A stretch of 64,000 nucleotides of DNA from Entophlyctis helioformis (taxonomy: Eukaryota; Chytridiomycota; Chytridiomycetes; Chytridiales; Chytriomycetaceae), in contig JAHLKH010000023.1 of assembly GCA_025526915.1 (NCBI GenBank), forward strand, positions 124,001 through 188,000, in the 5' to 3' direction. The position numbers and the translations under genes are program-made. Shown here piece by piece: positions 30,820 through 40,546 of this stretch. Within the stretch, counting starts at the first letter, position 1. Every line of letters starts with the position of its first letter. The notes under the pieces were generated by a model. That model did no database searches, was not told the DNA's origin, and saw only the letters and a list, made by a program, of their open reading frames with translations.

Positions 30820-31727
30820 ATGATCAGACGCTCGCTGGCCAAGGTTGCTGCTGTTGCGGTGCGCTCGGCCGCTGTTCCCCGTGCGGCTGTGCGGCCGCTG
30901 TCGCTGGCTGCTGCCCGCACCCACACCAACACCCACACCCAAACCCGCACTCTCTCCGCCCGAGGTGCGTCTCCTGCTGCGCTCTCTCAGCGCCGTCGCC
31001 AACACTCTTGCACTCACTCACACGACCGCACATAGGCTTCTCGACATCCTCGCCGGCATCAGCGTCCACCGACCCGCCCGAGACGGACGCCAAGGTTGCA
31101 AAGTCCCGTACATCCTTCAACACCGGCATCGATGCCTGGAACGCCGGCGACATCGTCACCGCCATGACGCACTTCCGCGCATCGATCGCCCACCACCCGT
31201 CGTCGGACGCCTACTTCAACCTCGCCAACTGCCACCACAGCCAGGGCGACCACACGCAGGCGCTCGAGGGCTGGCGCAAGTCGATCGACCTCTCGCCGCG
31301 GCCGGACGCCTACGTCAACATGGCCAACACGCACGCGATCGTCTTGCGCGACACGGCCGGCGCGCTGCCGTTCTATCGCAAGGCGCTGGAACTCGCTCCC
31401 ATGGACGGCGAGATCCACTACAATTTCGCCGTTGTGCTCGACGCGGCGGCCAAGGCGGCCGGCCTCACCGCGTCGGCTGGCCAGGCTGACAAGCCACACG
31501 CCACACCGGCGGCCGCGGGATCTGCTGCTGCTCCTGTCGATCCAAAGGCGGTCGAGCTCATTGAAGAGGCGATTGTGCACTACCAGATGGCTGTGCGGCT
31601 TGGCGTCGACATGGCTGAAAAGCATCTGCGGAATGCCATGGCCAAGCTGGTCGGTGCCCAGGCGACGACCGTGAACCGCACACATGCTCAGCGCGAGCAG
31701 GGCGACAGCCAGCAGCAACGGCAATAA
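30820..31727 (+). CDS. TPR-repeat protein, probably mitochondrial
   Basis: Two exons (30820-30964, 31036-31727) give 278 residues from the second in-frame ATG; the ATG at 30787 would add 11. The N-terminus from 30820 (MIRRSLAKVAAVAVRSAAVP) is Arg/Ala-rich, amphipathic and free of acidic residues, as in a mitochondrial presequence. At least three TPR-like helix pairs follow: FNTGIDAWNAGDIVTAMTHF, YFNLANCHHSQGDHTQALEG and YVNMANTHAIVLRDTAGALP, then IHYNFAVVLD. A further helix (IEEAIVHYQMAVRLGVDMAE) closes the repeats before a Gln-rich tail. TPR domains mediate protein-protein contacts; the partner is unknown. A His/Thr-rich low-complexity segment sits at the exon 1/2 junction. Confidence 0.75.
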
Positions 31728-31980
31728 CGGCCAACGCTGTACGTGCCTGCCTTGCCTCTTCTCTTTCTCTCCGTATCTCTCTTCGGGCCAATCTGTGCAA
31801 TTAAGCTACTATCAGCGGCATTCAACTTGGCTCTTCATCACGGTTTTCAGTGGGGCATTTTTCTGGCTGGCTGGTGCAAGGAGGGTTGGGCCAGGCATTG
31901 GCTTGCTTGCTGAGAAGCAATAAAGGGGAAACGGAAGGGATCGGGGCAGAGATACGCGCAAGGGGTGGGGGCTTCTGGAA
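31728..31980. other. Convergent intergenic region
   Basis: About 250 bp between the TPR gene stop and the stop codon of the RGG/polyQ gene. It includes aagcaataaagg at about 31915, on the plus strand. No gene seen. Confidence 0.5.
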
Positions 31981-34090
31981 TCAGTCGTCCATGTCTGCCC
32001 AGCTCGTGCTTGAGGTGGCCGCAGTGGCCGATGTCGTCGTGGCAGATGCCGCAGTGGCCGACTTGGCTGCAGCCGCCGGCTTGGCGGTTGCCGCCGAAGG
32101 AGAGGTCTTGACAGCTGCAGGAGCAAGCGTCACCTTGCGTGGTGGAGACGCAGACGGGGCAGGAGCAGCAGCCACTGATGCTGGCTTGGCCGTCTCAGCA
32201 GGCTTGCTCTTTGCAGCCAGATTGCGTGCATCGTTCGACGGCTGCTGCTTGCCGCTGCTTGATAACTGGCGCGACAGCATGCTCTCGCGTCCAGGCTGCG
32301 CGACTGCACTGTCGGCTCCGCGATTGGTGGTTGCGCTTGAAGGACGCGATCGCCCACGGTCCTCGGCCGGCTTGGCATTCCATCCGTCATTGGCCTGGCG
32401 GGTTGAGACGTCCGAGTATCCCGGATACGCACGGCTCTCGTCGTTGGATTGGCGACGGTCGTTGGGATGGGACCGGGCACCTCCCCGCTTGCCACTGGCG
32501 CTCGCGCCGCGCGACTGCTTGTTCCCGCCGTTGCTGCCTCGCCTCGCACCGTGGCTCTGGCTGCCTGCATTGGCCTCATCAGCACCAGAATACGACCGCG
32601 ACGCCTGGCGGTCAAAGGAGCGGCCGGATTGGGATGCTGGCGGCGAGCTATGTGCAACAGATCCATCATTGAGCGGCCTGAAGGGGGCCTGGGGTTCGTA
32701 GTGGTACTCATGGTGCTCAAGACCCATTTCGTCGCGCTCGTGGATGAACTCCTGGACGACAGGCGAGGTGGCTCGTGACGACCGGCGCCGTTCTCCGGGC
32801 CATCCGCCCGATCGTTCAGTCGAAGACGACACGGACGAAGACATGCGGTCAAGCTGCTGCGAAGGACGCCGCGCGCCGCCTTGGCTGCCATAGCTTGTGC
32901 TGAAATTGGCCGGCTGCTGGCTGTGGTAGCTGCCACGATCGCCCTGCCATGACGAGCCGCCATTGGTGCTCGAGCGTCTGCCTTGGCCAGTTGGGACATT
33001 CATCCAGCCAGTTGGCGCTGCAGCCGAATGAGCCGGTGGCGAACCCCAAGATGAGCCACCAACAGAGGCGCGTGCATCCTGCGACGGAGACCGCATTGAG
33101 GTGTAGGTGGGCGACCCATGGATATAGATCTGCTTTGCCGGTGCAGCCTCGTTGTCATTCTGCTGGCCGTGAACGTGGTGGTTCTGGTGTTGGTGCTGCG
33201 CATTGAAAGTAGACGAAGCGCGACGTTGGGTCGAAGCAGGGCTTCTTGAGGCAGACGCCGCTTTTGGCGAGACTGGCGGGCCAAGACGGTCGTCCAACGT
33301 CAACTGGCGTCCTCTGCTTGTGCTCGCTGCATGATGATGAGGAGGAGCAGGAGCCTGGCTGTCAGACGACTCTGAGCCAGCATACAGACGCGCATCCTGT
33401 GACAAGCGTCGAGGGATCGGACGGCCACGCGATGCAACGCCTGCTGATACGGGAGACGAAGCGGCTGCATTGCGAGAGCCAGGAGCCGCGCCATTGTTTG
33501 GAGATCTGGATGCCGAAAGCGTGTTGACGGACAGCGGAGGGCCGAGGCGCTGGTCAAGTGTCAAGCTATGAACGTTACCGCCAGCCGGAAAGTACGATCC
33601 AGCCTCTGCAACTCGGGCAGAAGGCGACTTGGGCCGCTCAAACAAGATCGCATGGTTGGCGTGGTCATCGCCATGGTGCACGCCATAATGGCTGCTGTGG
33701 TGGTGGCCATAGTGGTGCTGGTGCTGGCCACTGTGATGGTCATACTCCTGATAGCTGCCGTGATGCTGTTGATGCTGCTGCTGGTGGTGGCCCTGGTAAG
33801 ATTGCTGGTGCTGCTGGTACAACTGCTGCTGCTGCTGGTGCTGGTGCTGCTGCTGCTGCAATCGCTGGTCCTGCTGCTGGTAGGTGTAGTTGCTCACGTT
33901 GTTGTTGTGAGCACCACGGCCTCTGCCGGCACCTTTGCCACGACCGCGTCCACGGCCACGACTGCCGCGGCCGCCGGTGCTGCTGGCATTGTCGCCGAAG
34001 CTGCTGCCTGCATAGCTGCTGCCCACGTCGTGGGTCGTCGAGCCGGTGCCGACCGCTGCAGCGGCATCGCTCTCCCAGGCATGCGGACGT

Positions 34091-34122
<32 letters not shown>

Positions 34123-34732
34123 TTGCTCCATGGCATACAAGTCCCAGGCATGCACAGTGGGCGGCTTGGTCTTGTTGGGGCCGTGGGCAGACGTGGATTG
34201 ATACTGCTGCAGCGTCGAGCCGTCGGCGCCGTCGTCAAGCTCCCAGGCGTGCTTCATCGAGGCCCTGTTGTATTGGCTGGTGAGGACGGTTGGTAGTTGG
34301 GTTGCGATGTGTTGGTGGTTGTCGACGCAGGAAGGTCAGTGCTTGCGATGTGGATTGAGAGGTCGCTCGGCAGCCGCACGGCAACACGCCAATCGCAGGC
34401 ACGGCACGAGTCTGCTGAGCCACGGCGGATGCACACAATGCACGCATCGCACGCATCGCACGCATCGCAGCCGTGACAGCCGTGACAGCCGTGAGACAGC
34501 CGTGAGACACTTACGGATGCGTGGGCAGGGGCGGGTGGATGCCGCGGCCTTCATTGGCTGCCGGCCTGCTGCCCGAGACGCTGCCCGAGACGCTGTCCGA
34601 GTAGCTGCTGCCCGCACCAGTACGGGGGGTTGCCCGCGCTTGCTGGCCTGCCTGCGGCTGCATCGACGGGGCCAGTGACGCAGAGGGCGACTGCGATGCT
34701 CGGGGCGCTCCACGCCTGCCCAAGTCTGTCAT
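31981..34732 (-). CDS. Low-complexity polyQ/RGG-rich protein with repeated HAW(E/D) and LTLDxRLGPP motifs
   Basis: Two exons (34732-34515 and 34264-31981) join in phase with a GTAAGT donor for 833 residues. No globular domain is visible. Three short HAW motifs (KHAWELDD, VHAWDLYAM, PHAWESDAA) lie near residues 75-145. A 12-Gln run, an RGG-like box (GRGSRGRGRGRGKGAGRGRG) and a long Gln/His/Tyr stretch follow. Next come two copies of LTLD-Q/D-RLGPP, and the protein ends in SWADMDD. Such composition is typical of RNA-binding or granule-forming proteins, but I cannot name a family. The terminal Trp-Ala-Asp motif echoes the HAW(E/D) repeats and may be a shared peptide ligand. The intron contains a GCATCGCAC/CCGTGACAG tandem array. 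Confidence 0.7.
34436..34506. repeat. Tandem repeats in the intron of the RGG/polyQ gene
   Basis: gcatcgcac units (three or more copies) followed by cagccgtga units (four or more copies). Confidence 0.8.
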
Positions 34733-35123
34733 TCTGCTCTGCGTCTGCTCTGCGTCTGCTCTGCGTCTGCTTTGTGTCTTCTCTGTGTCCGCTGTGTCTG
34801 CTCTGCTGTCGTTGCTCTGCCCTGATCTGATCGGCCTGTCTGTCTGTCTGGCTGGCTGTCAACTGACTGGTGGCTGGGTAGGTGGGTGGCAACACAAAAG
34901 CTGGCCCGATATTTATACAATTACCAAGGATTTTGGAATTAAATTCGTCGCAAGAGGCGTCGAATAGATGCCCGCGTATCACACGATGGAAGGTTCGAGT
35001 CAGCAACGAGCATGCGACGACAGGCGGGCGAGGCACATCCAACGAAGTGCTCACCTTCTATTGAAGTGACCCGTTAGGTCGATCGGGAGGTGCCCCGATT
35101 CAAAGTGTTGGTAGTCAAACAAG
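34733..35123. other. Upstream region of RGG gene and 3' flank of Fanzor gene
   Basis: About 390 bp holding tctgctctgcg repeats near 34735-34770 and a locally AT-rich segment at about 34905-34945 (gatatttatacaattacc). No gene or tRNA fold was found, despite a ggttcgagtc stretch at about 34990. Confidence 0.5.
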
Positions 35124-38100
35124 TCACTGTGTGGGATGAGTGACAGGTGACTTGCTGGCACGCTGTGGCTGTCTTGGACGCTGTGGCTGTCTTGGTCGCT
35201 GTGGCTGTCTTGGACGCCGCTGGTCGACAGGCTGATCCGGTGCTGGAGGCTGCTGGACGACAGGCTGACCGGCTGGCGTGTGTGTCAAGTAGAGCGGCCG
35301 TTGTCCATGGAACAGATGCCCCTGTGCGACCATCCCGATGTTGGTGGCTCCAAGCACGTCTCGGTGGTAGACAGTCTCGCAGTCTGTGCACTCGTAGCGT
35401 CGCAGGTTGGTGCGGTTCTTATCTGGGATCCGCTGCTTGCACTGCGGGCACATCTGGCTGGTCAGGTTCTCGTTGCAGCGGTAGATCTGTGTGTGTCAGT
35501 TGGTGCATGATCGTGTGGTCAGTTGGTGCACAGATGGATAGATGGATGGCATGGCATCAGACGCACATAGGCATATCCAGACGACCGCAGATGCCTGATG
35601 AGAAACTTCTCAAACACAGCATGCCGGCCACCTTGGCCTGTAAAGTCGATGCCAAATGCCCACACAACGGGAATGTCCTTCTCTGTTGGCTTGTCACAGT
35701 GGCCTTGAGATGCATCGGATGCACGCTCTCCAGTCTTTGATCCTGCCAGATTCATGATGCCCTCAAGAGCGTTTCCGCGATCAGACGTGCTGTTGCTGCG
35801 CTTGGTGAACCGCTTGGCCTTGACCTTCTGTGGAATGCCATGCCATGCCATGCCATCCAGTGCAATCAGCATGGCGATCAAGCAGTATGGCGGCCGTGTC
35901 AATGGGCATCCAGAAACAGAGAAAATGTACCCGTGCATTCAGGAATGGCGTGCAGTACGCATGGCAGCGCAGATCCCAAAAGGCTCTCTCGCCTGCTGTG
36001 ACGTTTGGATCGGCATGCTTTGCTGTCTTGAATGCAATGGCCGCCTGGATGTCGGCTGCCTTGGCATATCGATTGTTGAGCCTGGCACAATAGACAGGCA
36101 CTGTGAGTTGATCTGGTCAAGAGTGCGCGTGGCAGAGTCATTGCATGCATACCACCGCTGAAGGCTGTGCTCGGCTCGTGCCATGCCAGAGGAGAGCACG
36201 TAGTTGGACTCGAGGGTATAGGTGAAGGTTGCCAGATCCACCAGCATGCTGGATGCGCCATACAGGTACCGCTCGCCCCAGTCAAAGCTGACAACACGAA
36301 CAGTCTCATAGCCTTGGTTAGTGAACAGATTGTTGGCATCAGCAACATTGGGCAGCCACTGGGATGCATTGAAGTTGCGCTTGGCCTGTCATGCCATGGC
36401 ATGAGTGAGGAATGTGCAATGCATGTGCACCAATGTGCGAGGTTGGCATGCAAGTGACTTACAGGATTGGGTGTGTATGGCCTGGTGGCTGACGGGTTGG
36501 CTGGATCGGCGGCTGTAGATGGCATGTCAGTCGGTGTGGACAACAAGTGTGCGTCTGGATTGGCACAGCAACTCACATGTGCCATTCAGGTAATCAGGCT
36601 CGCAGTCACCAGTATTAGTCGCATCAATGAGGCTTTGAAGCTGGGCAGAAAACGCCTTATTGGATGCTCGTTTGGAACCTGCAGAGCAAGGCGGCAGTCA
36701 GAACCAATGTGTACACCAAAACATTCAAGCACGGCACATACTGCAAGGCGACTTTGGACGGTCTGTGCGATAATCGAGAGCCAGCTGGCAGATGGTGTAT
36801 CCATCCGTCATGATGTTGCTCAGCCGTGTCCGCTTGGTTGGTCTCGCTGGACGCACGGCCTTGATCGCAGCCTTGATATGCTCCTCGTGCTCCTTGCGAG
36901 TCATACGCCGATAATCAGTCCCTTGCGTCGCCTTGGCTATGGCGTCTTCTTTTGCCTTGGCGTTGGCCGCGTCCATATCTGCTTGGGCCTCTGCCGGCGT
37001 TTGATACCGTCGCTTGTCCGAGGCGAGTCCAGGAAGCAGGATGTCCATGACACACAGCTCGCGGCTTTAGCTGAATGCGTGCTTGATCTGCTTGTTGAAT
37101 GACTCGAGTGTCAAGGCCTGTGAGCCAGGCTCTTTGAGAAGAGTGGAGTGTTAGTATCTCATCATGTAAGCATGGCATAAACAAGTGCGACCTACTGCTG
37201 ATCGCAGCCAGGATCTGCTCTCTCAATCCTTTCAGTGCTGGATCCTGCTTGCCATTCATGCGCTCATCCTTTGTCCCCATCACCGACCAAAAGAGCGTGG
37301 TCTCGGTGACAAGGACAAATGGATCGCGGCTGGATGGCTGCGGGCACAGCTTGATGCTCCTTCGTCCACCAAGGTTGACCAGCGCGTTGAACCTTCCGAT
37401 CTGCGACAGCAACTCATCAAGCATGATTGCAGCAAGCACGTCCAACGCTGGAGGTAGCTCAACAGTGACCTTGCCCTCCGCGTCTGAAGGCGTGCTTGAC
37501 GTGGTGTCCTTGGCAGTCTTCTTGCGGCATGGCTTCTTGTTCGCAGCACCCTCATTGGCCGATGGAGTGCTGGACCGGTCTCTCTTGTGAGTTGCTTTAG
37601 GAGGGGTGGCATCCTGAGCGGCCGTCGATGGGGCTGGCGCAACGCTCTCGCACCTCACTTTCTTGGCCGCCGATGGTCCTGACGCGGTGTTGTCGGTGGC
37701 AGCACGCTTGGCAACAGCAGCCTTGGCGGCCTTGGCTTGCTGTTTCAGGTGCTTAACCCACGCTACTGCCTGCGCGTAAGATGCACCGGGTACCAGCTGG
37801 AGGGCTGCATCAACCGCCAGGTCGAACTGACTTCCAATGTAGTGCCGTGCGAGTATGGTGCACACTTCTCTGGCGAGGTTGCTAAAGATGTCATTCACTG
37901 CATCCGGGCAGAAGCTGCCGTCCAGGAGGTATGGTAGAGCCGGCTGTTGCGCGACGTCCCGCTGCATGTCCTTCGGGATCGCGACGTCCTGCTGCTTGCC
38001 TTTCTTGGTCTCATACACCTTGACAGCGTTGGTGTGCACCATCCCCCGCGTCCATTCGCGATGGAACATCAGCTGCATGGCCGTGACGATCCACGCGTTG

Positions 38101-38740
38101 GTTGTCTCCATGTCATGCTGCGGCTTGGCCATCTGCTTGCCAGTAAAGATGTACGACAAGTGGCGCAGCATGCAGGTCACGGACATCTCGCCACCAGAGG
38201 TGCTGCTGATGAATGCCGTGAGCAGCTGGTTGGCTGTCGGCACTGCTCCTGCTGCTGCTGCTGCTTGCTGCTCAGGCTGCTCGTGAATGTCGGGCTGATC
38301 GGCGTCCTCAGCATCGTCAATGTCCTTGGCGTCCTCATACTCATCGACATCCTGAGCGTCCTCGTCATCCTCAGTGTCCTCATACTCTTCGGCGTCCTCG
38401 TCATCCTCAGTGTCCTTTGACTCCTCGGCCGTCTTGGGCTTCTCGACCTTCTCGTGCAGACAGATCTCGAGCGTCATGCCTGTTGCCAGCTGTACCGGGT
38501 CTCCAAAGCGAGGGTCCATGCTCTCCTGATTGTAACAACTTGAACCGTACATGAGGCGTGCAAGGACGTCCTTTCCGAGGGTAAATCGTCCAGACAAGAA
38601 CTGCGCCTTGGTCACGCCGCCGAGGCCGTCAATGCTGGCATGGTCGCCGAGATTGTCGATGCCTTTGAAGTCGAGGTCCAAGAAACAGTGCCTGACCTGC
38701 TCTCCTTCGAACCACTTGTACATGTGGTACTTGGGGGGGA
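35124..38740 (-). pseudogene. Fanzor-type (eukaryotic TnpB-like) RuvC nuclease gene, decayed, 5' end cut by a gypsy element
   Basis: Seven exons: 38740-37196, 37131-36742, 36678-36577, 36512-36462, 36385-35932, 35827-35567 and 35486-35124. The C-terminal half shows Fanzor/TnpB hallmarks: IMTDGYTICQLA, a RuvC-I aspartate in VVSFDWGERYLYG, WAFGIDFTGQGG, and a glutamate in CNENLTSQMCPQC that leads into a CxxC...CxxC zinc ribbon. RuvC-III is VYHRDVLGATNI. The N-terminal exon (MYKWFEGEQ...) is long and carries an acidic DTEDDEDAEE-type insert and a Lys-rich linker. Two lesions break the frame. One is an in-frame TAA at 37069-37067, after a clear TACTAAC branch point and acceptor. The other is a one-base shift near 36100, between LDQINSQ and VPVYCARL. 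Fanzors are RNA-guided DNA endonucleases spread with transposons and viruses. No terminal inverted repeats were found. The 5' exon abuts the gypsy LTR directly. Confidence 0.75.
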
Positions 38741-38985
38741 TGTAACGGATGCCGCCGCAGTCCCGTGGTCACGTGACCTGCTGGCATTGATCTGGACGCG
38801 CCTTGCCCGGACTTGGCTTGGCCCTGTTGTTGTAGTTGTATCCAGCCGTAAGCCTGTATACTCACTGCCCCTCTGCCACCAGGTCTGTGCCTGAGTCTCA
38901 ATGAAGTCGAATCCAGCCGTAAGCCTGTATACTCACTGCCCCTCTGCCACCAGACGGCCAGCCGCTCTCAACGAGGACAGTTACA
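38741..38985 (+). repeat. 5' LTR of gypsy element
   Basis: 245 bp, TGTAAC...GTTACA. It contains the palindromic E-box TCACGTGA at about 38769 and an internal direct duplication of 42 bp (38841-38882 and 38912-38953), also present in the 3' LTR. Confidence 0.95.
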
Positions 38986-39053
38986 ACAACAACCAACGCC
39001 ACCGACGCCGCCAGCCGCCGTTACCTGCGGCGTCGATTTCTTTTTGTGCGCCT

Positions 39054-40546
39054 ATGGGCCTGTCTCGCACGCCCACCCCTGGCGCCGGCCCTGCCGGCGC
39101 TGCGGCCGACGCCGACCCGGACGCCAACAGCGCCTCATTCGCCTCGCCAGACTCCTCGTTTGCCGACGAGCCGTCACACCTCCTGCATGGGTTTACGGGT
39201 AACTCTATCATCTGGGCTGATAGCCGCACGCGTGATTCTGGGCTTGGCTCCATGGCCAGCGGCATGTCTGCATCCCGCCTCCCTCAGGCTGGCTCTCGTG
39301 GCCGCCAGGGTGCTCCATCGGGCAATGCAACCTCTGCAGTGGCCTCCAGCACGCCCGCGTTTCGCCACTCCTCTGCCGCGCCTCGGGGCGGCGGAGGTGC
39401 TCTGTTGGGCGGCGCGGGCGGCTCGCTCGCTTTTCCCGTCCACTCTGTTGGCGCCGCGTCCGCTTCTGTGCACCAGCTGCAGGATTCGGCCAGCGAGGAC
39501 GTCCGGATCACACTGGATGACCACGCCGCATCGCTGTCTGCGGTTCAGGTCTCCATCGAGGACCTGCAGACCCGTCTGCATGACACCCACGAGCTGCTAG
39601 TCCAGCAGGCGGACTCTTTCACCACGTCTGCCGCGTCCAATGAGGAGCGTCTGGCCGCTCTGTTCAACTCGGTGTCAGCCAACACGGCAGCCGTGCGAAA
39701 CTTGCAGACGCAGGCCACCAAGACCGTGGAATCGATGATCGCCCTTAGCAAGCAAGTTGCCTTGGCCCAGCAGTCTGCGGACAAGGCTGTCGCTGCCACG
39801 GCTGCCTTGCAGGCGTCGCGTTCGGCCCTCGCGATTGGGTCCTCGGTGGACGCACGCCTGCCAGCAGCCGCGGACGCCCGTGCACCAAACCTCGCCAAGG
39901 TTTTCACAGACTGCTTGGGTGCCAAGCAGGTACCATTCAGCGGATTTGTGATGACCAAAGGCCCGGCTCCCTCAGTCGACTGGAACGCCACTCACAAGAA
40001 CCTCAAGCCATTTGTCATTGCAGTCGGCGGAGCATACAAGGAAGCCTGCACCACTGCCGGCGTCGACGCGATCCCATTAGGCGCCATCTTCTCGCTACTG
40101 CTGCCTTATTTCTCTGGCCGCGCACTCGAGTTTGTCACCGCATGGCACGAGTCGCATTCTGCCGACGATGATCTGTTCACGTTCCCTCAGTTCCTCGCCG
40201 ACCTCCAGTCGCTCCACCGCAACCCAGAGCGGATTCGCAACCAAGCCGAAGGGAAGCTGGCGAGCCTGTTCAAGCCGACGCTGTGCCATGGCCGCGCCCC
40301 GCAGGATTGGATTCTGGAGGCCGAACCGCTGTTCAGCGACGCGGGATACACGGATGACCAGAAGCTCAGATTCCTCCGTGCCCGCATCAAGGATCTGCCC
40401 CCAGGGAAGTTCAAGACGTATGCCGCCCTCCGCGACGCGTTCTTTGAGGATCACTCAGAGGCAGCTGAGCACGCCCTGGAGACTGCCGCCGCCACTGCTC
40501 TGGCAGATGCCCACAAGGCCCTGAGGCCCAGTCAAAGCCCAGCTCT
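39054..40546 (+). CDS. gag: Gag-like polyprotein of gypsy element
   Basis: Open frame from MGLSRTPTPG at 39054. The frame itself is open from 38901 to 40958. The N-terminal third is Ala/Gly/Ser-rich. Two coiled-coil-like stretches follow (SVQVSIEDLQTRLHDTHELL region and QTQATKTVESMIALSKQVAL). A capsid-type region then contains FSLLLPYFSGRALEFVTAWH and RIRNQAEGKLASLFKP, similar in pattern to the retrotransposon gag domain. No CCHC zinc knuckle is seen, which is common in chromoviruses. The pol frame lies one base back, so a -1 shift somewhere between about 40500 and 40958 is needed to make Gag-Pol. The site was not pinned down. Confidence 0.8.

Noticed and set aside
34960..35010. Possible tRNA (ggttcgagtc T-loop-like stretch)
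   Set aside because: No matching acceptor, D or anticodon arms could be drawn around it.
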